The position numbers were made by a program, and so were the translations under genes. Positions 28,264 through 36,689 of a stretch of 64,000 nt of DNA are shown piece after piece; within the stretch, counting starts at the first letter, position 1; the number at the start of each line of letters is the position of its first letter. This DNA is from Halalkalibaculum roseum (GTDB lineage: Bacteria; Bacteroidota; Rhodothermia; Balneolales; Balneolaceae). The notes under the pieces were generated by a model that ran no database searches, was not told the origin of the DNA, and saw only the letters and a list, made by a program, of their open reading frames with translations. The stretch lies in contig NZ_JAALLT010000001.1 in assembly GCF_011059145.1 (NCBI RefSeq), positions 727,250-791,249 of the forward strand, written 5' to 3'.

Positions 28264-28718
28264 ATGAGTTATAAGATTTTAAAGGTATAGAAACCGAAAT
28301 AAAGAAAAAGTAATAGCCTATAACTCTACATGCTAAACTCCCGAAAACTTTATCTTGATAGCAGTCAACCCTTCATATTTCGAGTCATTTTGTGTGGTTC
28401 ATTTTTATTTAATGATGTGAATAAAAATGTACTCTTAATACAAGTATTTTATACAAGTTATATTTTTCACATTAAAATCCAATTTTAAGACATCCAACTC
28501 TTTAAACTTTAGGTTTTTTTAATGTTCATGAACTTAAATGAGAAAGGGAACCCTGTTTAAAAGATACCGCTATAGATAGGCAGATATTGCGGTATCTGAA
28601 GTTGAGAAAAGCTTAAGAGCTGTCACACTCAAAAGCATAAGAGATTTAGCATTGGAGGAAATGTGGTAGAAAAGAGTAACCCTTTGTAATACTGTGCGGC
28701 ACTCTTGCATGTCCTTTT
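28264..28718. other. Non-coding gap, nothing recognised
   Basis: About 455 AT-rich bases upstream of the large PAS kinase. No repeat, RNA gene or reading frame is convincing. This and the next 900 bases have no counterpart in the paralogous cluster at 39.5-44.7 kb. Confidence 0.35.
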
Positions 28719-28898
28719 TTAGCAAATCACCAAAACCTTCTTCTTAGCAGGATTTTTTGGCTTCGTTCTACGCCTAAGTGTTTGAACGATCTTTTCACAC
28801 TCACGCCTTTTGGCTTCTTGTAGCAACTCCTGATAATCGTCAATCATGAGTTCCAGGTGCAAATTGGGATAATCACTGAAATCGAGTTCTTCGCTCAT
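28719..28898 (-). CDS. Small basic hypothetical protein (59 aa)
   Basis: An ATG at 28898 opens a 59-codon frame starting MSEELDFSDYPNLHLELMID and continuing through a helical, charged region to a lysine- and arginine-rich end (RRRTKPKNPAKKKVLVIC). The composition looks protein-like: an acidic N-terminus, a predicted helix (DDYQELLQEAKRRECEKIVQTL) and a basic tail. No family is recognised, and there is no clear Shine-Dalgarno sequence. It might be a small nucleic-acid-binding protein; that is only a guess. Confidence 0.4.
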   Translation of the reverse strand: MSEELDFSDYPNLHLELMIDDYQELLQEAKRRECEKIVQTLRRRTKPKNPAKKKVLVIC

Positions 28899-29160
28899 AA
28901 TGATAGATTTTGTGTAGATGATACACTTGTAATATAATCGGTATATTAAAAAATCCTAATAAAGATTAGAAAATATTAATATTTAATATTTGTAAAAAGA
29001 AAAAAGTGTATTTAGATCAATTGAGAGGCTTTAATCAAAAATAAATATTTAATTTTGTAACCTTTATGTACTAGTATCGTCCCACTATCAGAACATTAAG
29101 AAATTCTAATGAAATTAATGTTTTCGGGTACAAACATATTTAACTCAATAGAGAGGTATT

Positions 29161-30246
29161 ATGGGACGTGCAATGCTAATAATTGTATCAGGGGTGATGG
29201 TAGCGATGGGTTCATGGAATATAAGCTCAATGAACCAGGCTGGTATGCTAACCAAAAGTAACGCCGGGTATGCCGAGTTTGTGAATGCCAAAAATACGGC
29301 TCATATGGCCATACAGATGGCCATGCAAAAGATGAATGATGACTCGACCTGGGCATCAACTCATGATGCTGACAATCCATGGATGGGCAGTATTAATGGA
29401 AATTCGTTTTTGTTATATACAGAATATATTCATGACAGCCCGGACTTTTGGTCACCGGATACCGTTAGACTGTATTCTACCTCCCAGTTGGAAAACTCGT
29501 CGTTGCCTGTTGAGATTGTAAGTGTTTATGAGATAAACTCTTTTGATTATATCCCTGATTTTAAATCACCATTGACTATCGCAACTACTAATTTCAGCTA
29601 CTCATCCGGTGGAAGTTCCAGTATCAATGGATTTGATGATTCCGGAACTGGTTGCACGGATAAACCAGGAATAACCGTGATGGATAGCTATTCCAAAGCT
29701 TTAATAGAAAACCATACTGCTAATGATTTGACGGGTGATCCGCCCGTTAAAACCGATTCCCTGCTTTCCTATCAGCCTACCGATGACTTGATTAAACGTC
29801 TGGAAGGAATGGAGTACACAAAAAACATTTCCGGCACATATAAAGGCGATTTGGGAACCAAAAATAATCCGGGGGTATTTTTCGTCGAAGATCAAGCTAG
29901 GTTAACGGGAGGCATCTCAGAAGGGTATGGTATTTTAGTAATACGTTCTGGAGGGGAAATGGCATATGAAGATAGTTCAGGAGTGGAACTGGATGTAGCC
30001 GGAAACTTTGAATTTAATGGGTTGGTAATATTTGAGAATGCCTATGACTTTGACGGGACCGGAACACCAACGATTAGGGGGTCGGCTCTGGTTGGTAACA
30101 CCCCGACTTTTGATCGTATTATTGATATCAATATTTCCGGTAATCTTAGCCTGCAATACGATTGTACCGCAAAAAGTTATGCCCAAAAAGCTGCTGCTTT
30201 GGCGGTCAAACAGAACAAATACAAATTGGTAGCCACCTTTGATTAA
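29161..30246 (+). CDS. PilX-like pilus assembly or surface protein
   Basis: The 361-aa protein begins with a hydrophobic helix (MLIIVSGVMVAMGSWNI) followed by AKNTAHMAIQMAMQKMNDDSTW, the arrangement seen in minor pseudopilins and PilX-like proteins, where the helix packs in the pilus or anchors the protein in the inner membrane. The rest is beta-rich, with glycine- and serine-rich parts (YSSGGSSSINGFDDSGTG). The C-terminal third contains a repeating pattern (GNFEFNGLVIFENAY, IRGSALVGNTP, INISGNLSLQYDC) like a parallel beta-helix. GAGAGG lies 7-12 bases before the ATG. No pilin, PilB or secretin genes are in view. It interrupts what is otherwise a kinase cluster. Confidence 0.6.
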   Translation: MGRAMLIIVSGVMVAMGSWNISSMNQAGMLTKSNAGYAEFVNAKNTAHMAIQMAMQKMNDDSTWASTHDADNPWMGSINGNSFLLYTEYIHDSPDFWSPDTVRLYSTSQLENSSLPVEIVSVYEINSFDYIPDFKSPLTIATTNFSYSSGGSSSINGFDDSGTGCTDKPGITVMDSYSKALIENHTANDLTGDPPVKTDSLLSYQPTDDLIKRLEGMEYTKNISGTYKGDLGTKNNPGVFFVEDQARLTGGISEGYGILVIRSGGEMAYEDSSGVELDVAGNFEFNGLVIFENAYDFDGTGTPTIRGSALVGNTPTFDRIIDINISGNLSLQYDCTAKSYAQKAAALAVKQNKYKLVATFD

Positions 30247-30258
30247 CTACTATATGAG

Positions 30259-30693
30259 CTATGGCGCCTTATTTACTACCAACCAATAAATACCCATATT
30301 GTTAACAACATTCATAAAATCCTGAAAATCAACGGGTTTACGCACATAGCTGTTTGCGCCGAAATCATAGCCTTTTACAATATCTTCTTCTTCCTGTGAG
30401 GAGGTAAGTATCACAACCGGGACTCGTTTTATGTTATCCTGGCTTTTGATTTTTCTTAACACCTCGTGGCCATTCACTTTAGGCAGCATAAGATCAAGTA
30501 AAATCAGTTCGGGGAGCCCAAATTTTTCTACGCCATTTGAATCTTTCCCGAGAAGGAAGTTGATGGCTTCTTCTCCATCTTCAACGACTTTAATCTCATT
30601 GGCAAAATTATTTTTCTTAAATGCCAATTTAGTCAGTTCAATGTCATCAGGATTGTCTTCGATCAATAATATGTAACTGTTTTTATTGCTCAT
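30259..30693 (-). CDS. Rcp1-like receiver-only response regulator
   Basis: The 144-aa protein is a receiver with the long loop typical of phytochrome-partner regulators: LIEDNPDDIELTKLAFKK, phosphoacceptor Asp67 in LILLDLMLPKVNG, TSSQEEEDIVKGYDFGANSY, and KPVDFQDF. The start MSNKNS was chosen by alignment with the paralogue at 43132 (MKNQEP); a start 9 bases upstream is also possible. The start lies inside the last codons of the kinase at 30683, so translation is coupled. The pair is typical of kinase-Rcp1 modules. By eye it shares about 70 percent of residues with the receiver at 43132. Confidence 0.93.
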   Translation of the reverse strand: MSNKNSYILLIEDNPDDIELTKLAFKKNNFANEIKVVEDGEEAINFLLGKDSNGVEKFGLPELILLDLMLPKVNGHEVLRKIKSQDNIKRVPVVILTSSQEEEDIVKGYDFGANSYVRKPVDFQDFMNVVNNMGIYWLVVNKAP

Positions 30694-31894
30694 ACTGCTC
30701 ATGACTATATTTGAAATTAAAATAAAATGTGGCGCCGCTGCCGAGTTCACTTTCTGCCCAGATGGTGCCGCCGTGCATGGTAATGATTTGTTTTACAGTA
30801 GTCAGGCCTATACCTGTACCGGGGTACTGTTTCTGCGCATGAAGTCTTTGAAAAGCTTTAAAAAGCTTATCCGAATAAGCCGTATCAAATCCAACACCAT
30901 TATCTTTAATAAAATAGTGTGTCCCTGATTCGGTTGTCTGCGTGCCAAAACTAATTTCCGGAGAGTCTACTTTCGAAGTGAATTTTAAGGCGTTCGAAAG
31001 CAAATTATTTATCAAAACATGTGTAAGTCCCGGATCTGCGACCCCTGTTACCTGTTCTTGTACGTTTAAGATTACTTTTGAATAGTCTCCGTAGTTTAAC
31101 AATTTCGAGAATTCCTCTTTTACAATCTCACTTAAATTAATTTCCTTAACTTCAATTTTTGTCCTTGAAGTGCGAGATAATTTGAGCAGGGAATCGATAA
31201 TATCACCCATATCCTGCGTGCCCTGTCGTATCCTTTTAAGATAATGTCCGCCCGTCTCATCCAAATGTGATGCATATTCATCCAAGAGTTCCTTACTGAA
31301 ACCGTCAATCCTGCGCAGGGGAGCTCGAAGGTCGTGAGAAACTGAATACAGGAAATTTTTTAGATCTTCACTGGCCGCTTCGAATTGTGCGCTTTTTTGA
31401 TTGATAAGATAGTTCAACTCTTTATTGCTTTCTTTCAGCTCAAAAAACACTTCTGAAATTTTCTTTTTGTCCGTTGGCACATTTGAGGAGATTGTTGAAG
31501 TCTTATCAGAATGCAGGGTAACAAGTACCGATTCAACCGCATTCTGATCATCGCTTATTGGAATAAAGCGAAGCTGCCTAAAAGCCTGGTGGCCATTTTT
31601 AGCTTTTTTGATCTGACATTGGATCCCGTGAGCTTTCTGCTGCTGATTTTCTTCCAATACCTTTTGAAGTGTTTCTCTTAAAAGTGGTATCTGCTCATCG
31701 GGTTTCTGAAGTACTGCCGGAAGGTGGTTTTGGAAAAACAACATATCAGATAACTCTTCACGAATAATTCCGGTAGTCTCTAGGTAAGCTTCATTAGCAT
31801 CTTCTATCGCATAATCGTTGCTGACCGGACGTAGAACAAGTGACGCTATGGGTAAATATCGAAATACACTTCTGTAATTGTTATTCTCTGACAT
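30683..31894 (-). CDS. PAS-HisKA sensor histidine kinase, phytochrome-kinase-like C-terminus
   Basis: The 403-aa cytoplasmic protein has a PAS-like N-terminus (about 5-130), a coiled coil, HisKA with His187 in LYSVSHDLRAPLRRIDGFS, and an ATPase domain (NLLSNALKFTSK, IKDNGVGFD, GTGIGLTTVKQII). The HDLRAPLR motif and the ending ATFYFNFK fit the class that pairs with Rcp1-like receivers. Its stop overlaps the start of the receiver gene at 30259. The same pair occurs at 43575/43132. There is no chromophore-binding GAF or PHY domain, so it is not a photoreceptor by itself. Confidence 0.93.
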   Translation of the reverse strand: MSENNNYRSVFRYLPIASLVLRPVSNDYAIEDANEAYLETTGIIREELSDMLFFQNHLPAVLQKPDEQIPLLRETLQKVLEENQQQKAHGIQCQIKKAKNGHQAFRQLRFIPISDDQNAVESVLVTLHSDKTSTISSNVPTDKKKISEVFFELKESNKELNYLINQKSAQFEAASEDLKNFLYSVSHDLRAPLRRIDGFSKELLDEYASHLDETGGHYLKRIRQGTQDMGDIIDSLLKLSRTSRTKIEVKEINLSEIVKEEFSKLLNYGDYSKVILNVQEQVTGVADPGLTHVLINNLLSNALKFTSKVDSPEISFGTQTTESGTHYFIKDNGVGFDTAYSDKLFKAFQRLHAQKQYPGTGIGLTTVKQIITMHGGTIWAESELGSGATFYFNFKYSHEQYEQ

Positions 31895-32294
31895 TGAGGG
31901 CTCTGTAAACGATAATTACTCTGGACAGCCTTTATGTTGTCACCAATTTATAAAATAAAGAATAAAGGCACATTAATAATACCTCATTTTAATATTGGTA
32001 TACTACTGTCGGGTAAAGCTTATATTGTTAATCATAAATCTTGGGATTTATAAATAGCGTAATTAAAAGCCAACTTAGTACGTTTATCAGGTTATCCGGC
32101 TATAAATAGTGGTCGGATTTTTATATATGATTTTGTAACCATCAAGACTTTCAATAGTCTAAAAAACAAATAGAACGATAGTAAGTTTGGCATGACTTAC
32201 TGCAGATATGCCCCAGGTGTTTAGATGATTCGCCTGGACTTTTTTATATAGTCATGTCCCCCACACTTAAAATGGGCAAAACCCTTACAGAAAC
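31895..32294. other. Non-coding gap with a terminator-like hairpin
   Basis: About 400 AT-rich bases. Near the right end a 7-bp stem with one wobble (CCAGGTG at 32213-32219, CGCCTGG at 32231-32237) is followed by a T6 run, which looks like an intrinsic terminator on the forward strand. No gene precedes it that I can see. Confidence 0.45.
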
Positions 32295-32537
32295 ATGTTT
32301 CTTAATGTTGTACAATTCTGCATGAATCCACAGAAGGTGAAACTACCAGAGGGCTGGAATAAGCTTATTACCCCTGATCTGTATTCCTACAAAGATTTTA
32401 TTATTAGAAAAATAAATCACTTAGGGGGAAGGGTTGAATTAATTACCTATGACTTCACCGGTAATCGGTGTAGCGTTGTGAGTAGTGAGCTTGTTACTAG
32501 CCTAAAGAAAATGGAGCAACAGCTTAGACAATACTAA
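32295..32537 (+). CDS. Hypothetical small protein (up to 80 aa)
   Basis: No family is recognised. The frame opens at 32295, but the ATG at 32322 (MNPQKVKLPEGWNKLITPD) looks more protein-like as a start, giving 71 residues. Residues are well mixed, with a likely helix at the C-terminus (VTSLKKMEQQLRQ). A terminator hairpin follows at 32610, which supports expression as a short transcript. Confidence 0.4.
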   Translation: MFLNVVQFCMNPQKVKLPEGWNKLITPDLYSYKDFIIRKINHLGGRVELITYDFTGNRCSVVSSELVTSLKKMEQQLRQY

Positions 32538-32609
32538 TGTAACCATACATGCTTAGGATAGTCATATCCCCTGAGAGCGAGATTTCCTCGCGAATGAACT
32601 ATTCCATTT

Positions 32610-32641
32610 CCTCGGCTCCTTGATTGGGGTCGGGGTTTTTT
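32610..32641 (+). terminator. Terminator hairpin (first of a related pair)
   Basis: A 10-bp stem with three wobbles, CCTCGGCTCC / GGGGTCGGGG, with loop TTGATT is followed directly by a T-run. It ends the small-protein transcript. A sister hairpin with the same TTGATTGGGGTC core lies at 32959. Confidence 0.7.
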
Positions 32642-33303
32642 ATTTAAAAATATCCTAATTCCAATTTTTGAAGAGTTTCATTTACTTTCACTCAAGCAAA
32701 AGAAACCTGACTAGTTTCAATGACTAACATATAAATATCATCATGGACAACTAACGCAATAACAGGAGTGAAGGTGAAAATCTATACAAAGACCAAATCA
32801 GAAAAGATGACCTCAAGCCTTTATCGGTATCATTACAAGATATGATTCCCAACTATCAAGAATTGATTAAAGAGCATGAGAACAACTATGAGCGCAGTTA
32901 GATAAGTAATCGTACTGTTTATACACACAAGTAAGGGTGAGAGCTTACTTTACATTAGCCCTGGCCCTTTGATTGGGGTCAGGGTATTTTTATGCTTAGT
33001 ACTTCTCTTATTACCCATTGCAGAATAATATAAAATTGTATTAAGGAAAACGCTTTCAACGGTCCTATCAAGATACCAGTTGATATAGAGTACACCCTCA
33101 GTGCTGTCCTTGCCGGGGGGATTATTTTACAAAGGTGACTTAAAAAATTATTTCACCTTCAAGAGAGGTTGAGTGAGCTGCAGGCACTAGCTTTTTGGAG
33201 TCACTACTTGTAGCCTATGAGGCATATCAGAGGTTTGAGTTTTACTGCTTGATCCGGCGATTATTTTCTGTGTAACCTGAAATGGGATCGCCCAATAGGA
33301 CAC
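32642..33303. other. Non-coding gap with a second terminator and a decayed reading frame
   Basis: No intact gene is seen. An open stretch at about 32770-32900 can encode a peptide around DLKPLSVSLQDMIPNYQELI, but it has no start codon near its beginning, so it is probably a remnant. The terminator-like hairpin at 32959-32992 follows it. Confidence 0.4.
32959..32992 (+). terminator. Terminator hairpin (second of a related pair)
   Basis: Stem CCCTGGCCC / GGGTCAGGG with one wobble and a T-rich tail. It shares the sequence TTGATTGGGGTC with the hairpin at 32610, which points to local duplication. Confidence 0.6.
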
Positions 33304-33640
33304 CTCAAAAATTTTTAGAAAAAATATTTCAGATCCGGATTCTGTCTGATTTATTTAGTGAGCCTCTGAATGGCTATATCCACGCTTAGTTTATCTGACT
33401 TCCTACCACCCACCGCTTTAAAGGTACCCATTCCGGTAAGATGAGGTTTGAAATTTTAATGGTTTTTTTGACAAGGGATATAACCGACATCCCGACAGGT
33501 TTCCGAAAAATTTTTAAGTAAAACGGTATTGAGTAAAGTTTCCTACTAAGTTTTTACCAAAGATGTCGTGTCTGTCGCATTGGCTTGTCAGGAGTGTATA
33601 TAACCTGTCAGGTGGATGCTAGTTTTATGTTAGCAGCCTT
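33304..33640 (+). repeat. Long non-coding direct repeat, copy 1
   Basis: This stretch matches 45052-45388 over its whole length with moderate divergence. A 43-base block (33512-33554 versus 45258-45300) is identical, and blocks around TCTGACTTCCTACCACC and AAAGGTACC are also kept. No reading frame is conserved between the copies. It lies upstream of the kinase-receiver pair in both places and marks a segmental duplication. About 270 further bases to 33913 carry no gene. Confidence 0.85.
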
Positions 33641-33913
33641 AACTACTTGGATGTTACCCGGAAACCAGATAATATCCATGATCCACTTAGTAGCATGTTA
33701 TATGGTTTTATATTGTCCTACCTATAACATTGAATATGTAATTCTTTAAAGCAAGTTGATGTTCTGAGGGTATTTTGATATGAAATCGGTTTTATTATTA
33801 CTCTGACCATATTTTATAGTATCAACCATAAATCTTTATATGAAGCAAGGATAACGTAAACAGCGTTGGTGATATGCCAATGTTGTTAACAATTATGAGA
33901 GGGAGCAGAAAAA

Positions 33914-35059
33914 GTGAAACAGATGATCATCGAAAAAATAAAATTGTTCAGAAAAGAACTCCATAGATTTCCTGAGCTGTCGGGGCAAGAGACAGAAACA
34001 GCTGGACGGATTAAGAAATTCATTGAAAAACACCATTATACCAAAATCATTGAAAATATTGGAGGAAATGGATTAGCGGTTATTTATGAGTTTTCAAATA
34101 GCGGTCCCACTATTGTAATCCGCTGCGAATTGGATGCACTTCCCATTGAAGAAGTAAATGATTTTGAGCACCGTTCTTTAAACAATGGTATAGCCCACAA
34201 ATGTGGCCACGATGGTCATATGGCCATTGTGGCTGGACTGGTCTTTTGGTTAAAACAACAGGATTTTAAGAAAGGAAAAGTGATCTTACTTTTTCAACCC
34301 GCTGAAGAAACAGGTGCCGGTGCACCTGATGTTTTAAACGATGATAGGTTTATTGAAATACATCCGGATTTTATATTTGCATTGCATAATATTCCTTGTC
34401 AGCCGCTCCATTCTATTATTACACTTAACGATAATTTTTCTTCTACTGTCCAGAGTGTATCTATCCATTTAAAAGGTAAAGAGTCGCATTCTGCTGAGCC
34501 CGAGCATGGAGTGAATCCGGCATTGTGCATTGCTGAGCTTATACAAAAATTTGATAAATTAAATATTAATGATCCTGCTAAAGAAGATTTCAGGCTATGT
34601 GTGCCAATTTATTCCAAGATGGGAGTGAAGTCCTATGGTATTTCTGCAGGTTTTGGCGAGATACATTACACGTTAAGAACCAAAAGTATAGAGAAAATGG
34701 AAAGGCTAAAGCAGGACCTGGACGGCATTCTATTGGAAGTTTGTTCAAAATACAAATTACCTCAAACAGTAAAATGGTTCGATTATTTTCCTGCCGTAGT
34801 TAATGACGGGTACTGTAACCAAGTTATTATGGATACGGCAAAAGCCTGTAATTATGAAGTAATAGAGAAAAGCTCAGCTTTTAAATTTGGAGAAGATTTT
34901 GGCTGGTTTTCTGAAAAATACAAGGCAGCGATGTTTGGCATAGGAGCCGGATTAGAATCCCCGGCCCTGCATCAAGCTAATTATGACTTCCCTGATGAAA
35001 TCATAGAGACGGGTATGACTATGTTCAATGGAATAATTAAAAGGGTATTAACGCAATAA
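33914..35059 (+). CDS. M20-family metal-dependent amidohydrolase
   Basis: The 381-aa enzyme has the M20D layout. Metal ligands are visible at CGHDGHM (Cys97, His99, His102), Glu132 in PAEETGAGAPD, and His158 in ALHNIPCQP; Glu131 is the expected catalytic base. RCELDALPIEE holds the usual Asp. The family removes acyl groups from N-acyl amino acids or cleaves related amides in the cytoplasm. A GTG start at 33914 fits an AGAGGGAG ribosome-binding site about 10 bases upstream; the ATG at 33923 is the alternative. It is followed 11 bases later by a PLP-dependent Cys/Met enzyme, so the two probably act in one pathway, deacylation then C-S bond chemistry. Confidence 0.93.
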   Translation: MKQMIIEKIKLFRKELHRFPELSGQETETAGRIKKFIEKHHYTKIIENIGGNGLAVIYEFSNSGPTIVIRCELDALPIEEVNDFEHRSLNNGIAHKCGHDGHMAIVAGLVFWLKQQDFKKGKVILLFQPAEETGAGAPDVLNDDRFIEIHPDFIFALHNIPCQPLHSIITLNDNFSSTVQSVSIHLKGKESHSAEPEHGVNPALCIAELIQKFDKLNINDPAKEDFRLCVPIYSKMGVKSYGISAGFGEIHYTLRTKSIEKMERLKQDLDGILLEVCSKYKLPQTVKWFDYFPAVVNDGYCNQVIMDTAKACNYEVIEKSSAFKFGEDFGWFSEKYKAAMFGIGAGLESPALHQANYDFPDEIIETGMTMFNGIIKRVLTQ

Positions 35060-35070
35060 AGAACAGCAAA

Positions 35071-36246
35071 ATGAAAAATAGAAAACAAGGAACAAATGCG
35101 GTATGGGGAGGACAAAGCAAATTATTTTATCAAGGAGCAACCCAGGTTCCTATCGTAAACAGTGTAACATTTGGATATGACAATGTAGATGATTGGTTTG
35201 ACGTGGCCATTGGGAAAAAAGAAGGATACATCTATAGTAGAAACACCAATCCAACTGTAGCAGTTTTCGAAGAAAAAGTAAGAGTTCTTGAAAATGCCGA
35301 AGCAGCTACCAGCTTTTCAACGGGAATGGCCGCAATAAGTAATACCTTGTCAACTTTTTTATCAAAAGAAGATAGAGTTGTTTCTATCAAAGACACGTAT
35401 GGTGGTACAAGTATTATATTTTTAGAATTTCTTCCTAAAAATGGAATTGAGGTAAGCCTTTGTGAGACCACAAATCATGAAGAAATTGAAGCCGAAGTAC
35501 AAAAGGGCTGTAAAATACTTTACTTGGAAACTCCTACTAATCCAACCTTAAAAATACTGGATTTAAAAAGACTCATTAAATCGGCACACGAAGTAGGGGC
35601 ATTGGTTATTGTAGACAATACATTCGCTACTCCTATCAACCAACATCCTCTGGAGCTTGGCGCTGATCTGGTTTTGCACAGCGCTACAAAATATCTGGGA
35701 GGTCATTCAGATGCAATGGGAGGAGTAGTCTGCGGTAATAAGGATTTAATACAACAAATATTCCATTACCGGGAAATCAACGGAGCCAGCTTGCATGCAA
35801 ATACGGCCTATATGTTATTGAGGGGCATTCAAACGTTGGAATTAAGAGTTTTGCGGCAAAATGAAAATGCCTTTAAGCTGGCAGAACATCTGGAAAAACA
35901 TAAAAAAGTTGAACAGGTCTTTTATCCAGGACTGGCATCACATCCCGGACACAAAATCGCATCGGGGCAAATGACAGGGTTTGGAGGAGTATTGGCGTTT
36001 TCTGTTAAAGGAGATTTCGACAAGGTAAAAGCATTTCTGAATAGTCTGGAACTGGCTCATTTAGCCGCAAGTCTGGGTTCAGTAAGCACCTTGATCGGTC
36101 CTCCAAAAGTAACAAGTCATGTTGAAACTACAGTTGAAGAACGAAAACAGTTGGGTATTCCTGAAAACTTAATACGCTGTGCGATGGGGATAGAAAATAT
36201 TGAAGATATTATTGCTGATTTTGATCAAGCACTTTTAAAAATCTAA
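35071..36246 (+). CDS. Trans-sulfuration family PLP enzyme (cystathionine gamma-synthase/lyase or methionine gamma-lyase type)
   Basis: The 391-aa protein fits the Cys/Met metabolism PLP family. The Schiff-base lysine is Lys207 in LHSATKYLGGHSD. Asp182 in VIVDNTFATP should contact the PLP ring nitrogen, and EGYIYSRNTNPT is the phosphate-binding and active-site segment. The exact reaction cannot be fixed: gamma-synthase, gamma- or beta-lyase and gamma-lyase share these residues. The tight link to an M20 deacylase favours a catabolic C-S lyase that takes free S-substituted amino acids. No met or cys biosynthesis gene is nearby. The gene sits on the island between two copies of the long repeat. 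Confidence 0.92.
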   Translation: MKNRKQGTNAVWGGQSKLFYQGATQVPIVNSVTFGYDNVDDWFDVAIGKKEGYIYSRNTNPTVAVFEEKVRVLENAEAATSFSTGMAAISNTLSTFLSKEDRVVSIKDTYGGTSIIFLEFLPKNGIEVSLCETTNHEEIEAEVQKGCKILYLETPTNPTLKILDLKRLIKSAHEVGALVIVDNTFATPINQHPLELGADLVLHSATKYLGGHSDAMGGVVCGNKDLIQQIFHYREINGASLHANTAYMLLRGIQTLELRVLRQNENAFKLAEHLEKHKKVEQVFYPGLASHPGHKIASGQMTGFGGVLAFSVKGDFDKVKAFLNSLELAHLAASLGSVSTLIGPPKVTSHVETTVEERKQLGIPENLIRCAMGIENIEDIIADFDQALLKI

Positions 36247-36689
36247 TAATGAATGCAATTGAAAAATTGAAAACATAACTGTTTACAATACACAATATAA
36301 AATAGTTTGCTTTCAGATTGGATTCTTTCTCTGTAGCTAAGTTATGCCTGCTTTATAGCATATAATTAAGTTTAATATCCAGAGACTGTGAAAGCTGCTA
36401 GAACTTCTGAAGTTACTTTATACAAATCTTATTCTTGTCATTTTGGGGTTTATGGCTATATTGCTGAAAATAATTCATTAATAGCCAATTTTTCACTTCT
36501 TCCGCCGCCCCCGCAAACAATTAATGGAACAGAATATAGTCCGTACCAACATCTCCTTATACTGATACTCACAGCAGTGTACTTCACCAAGCGCATTGTT
36601 GAAGCGAATATTGAAGAAACCGTTATAGAATCGGATTCAATCTCAGAAGCGAGGAAATCCTAACGGTAAACAAAAATACTTTTACCATC
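36247..36689. other. Gap with only a doubtful short frame
   Basis: A 91-codon frame from a GTG at 36388 to 36663 contains a hydrophobic stretch (HLLILILTAVYFT) but shows no family likeness and an uneven composition (FSLLPPPPQTING). I do not call it a gene. It would also overlap the promoter region of the TPR kinase. Confidence 0.35.

Noticed and set aside
30683-31894. Calling the HDLRAPLRR kinases phytochromes
   Set aside because: They lack the GAF and PHY chromophore domains; only the kinase end and the receiver partner resemble phytochrome systems.
36388-36663. 91-codon frame from a GTG
   Set aside because: Odd composition, no family likeness, no ribosome-binding site, and it sits in the likely promoter of the TPR kinase.
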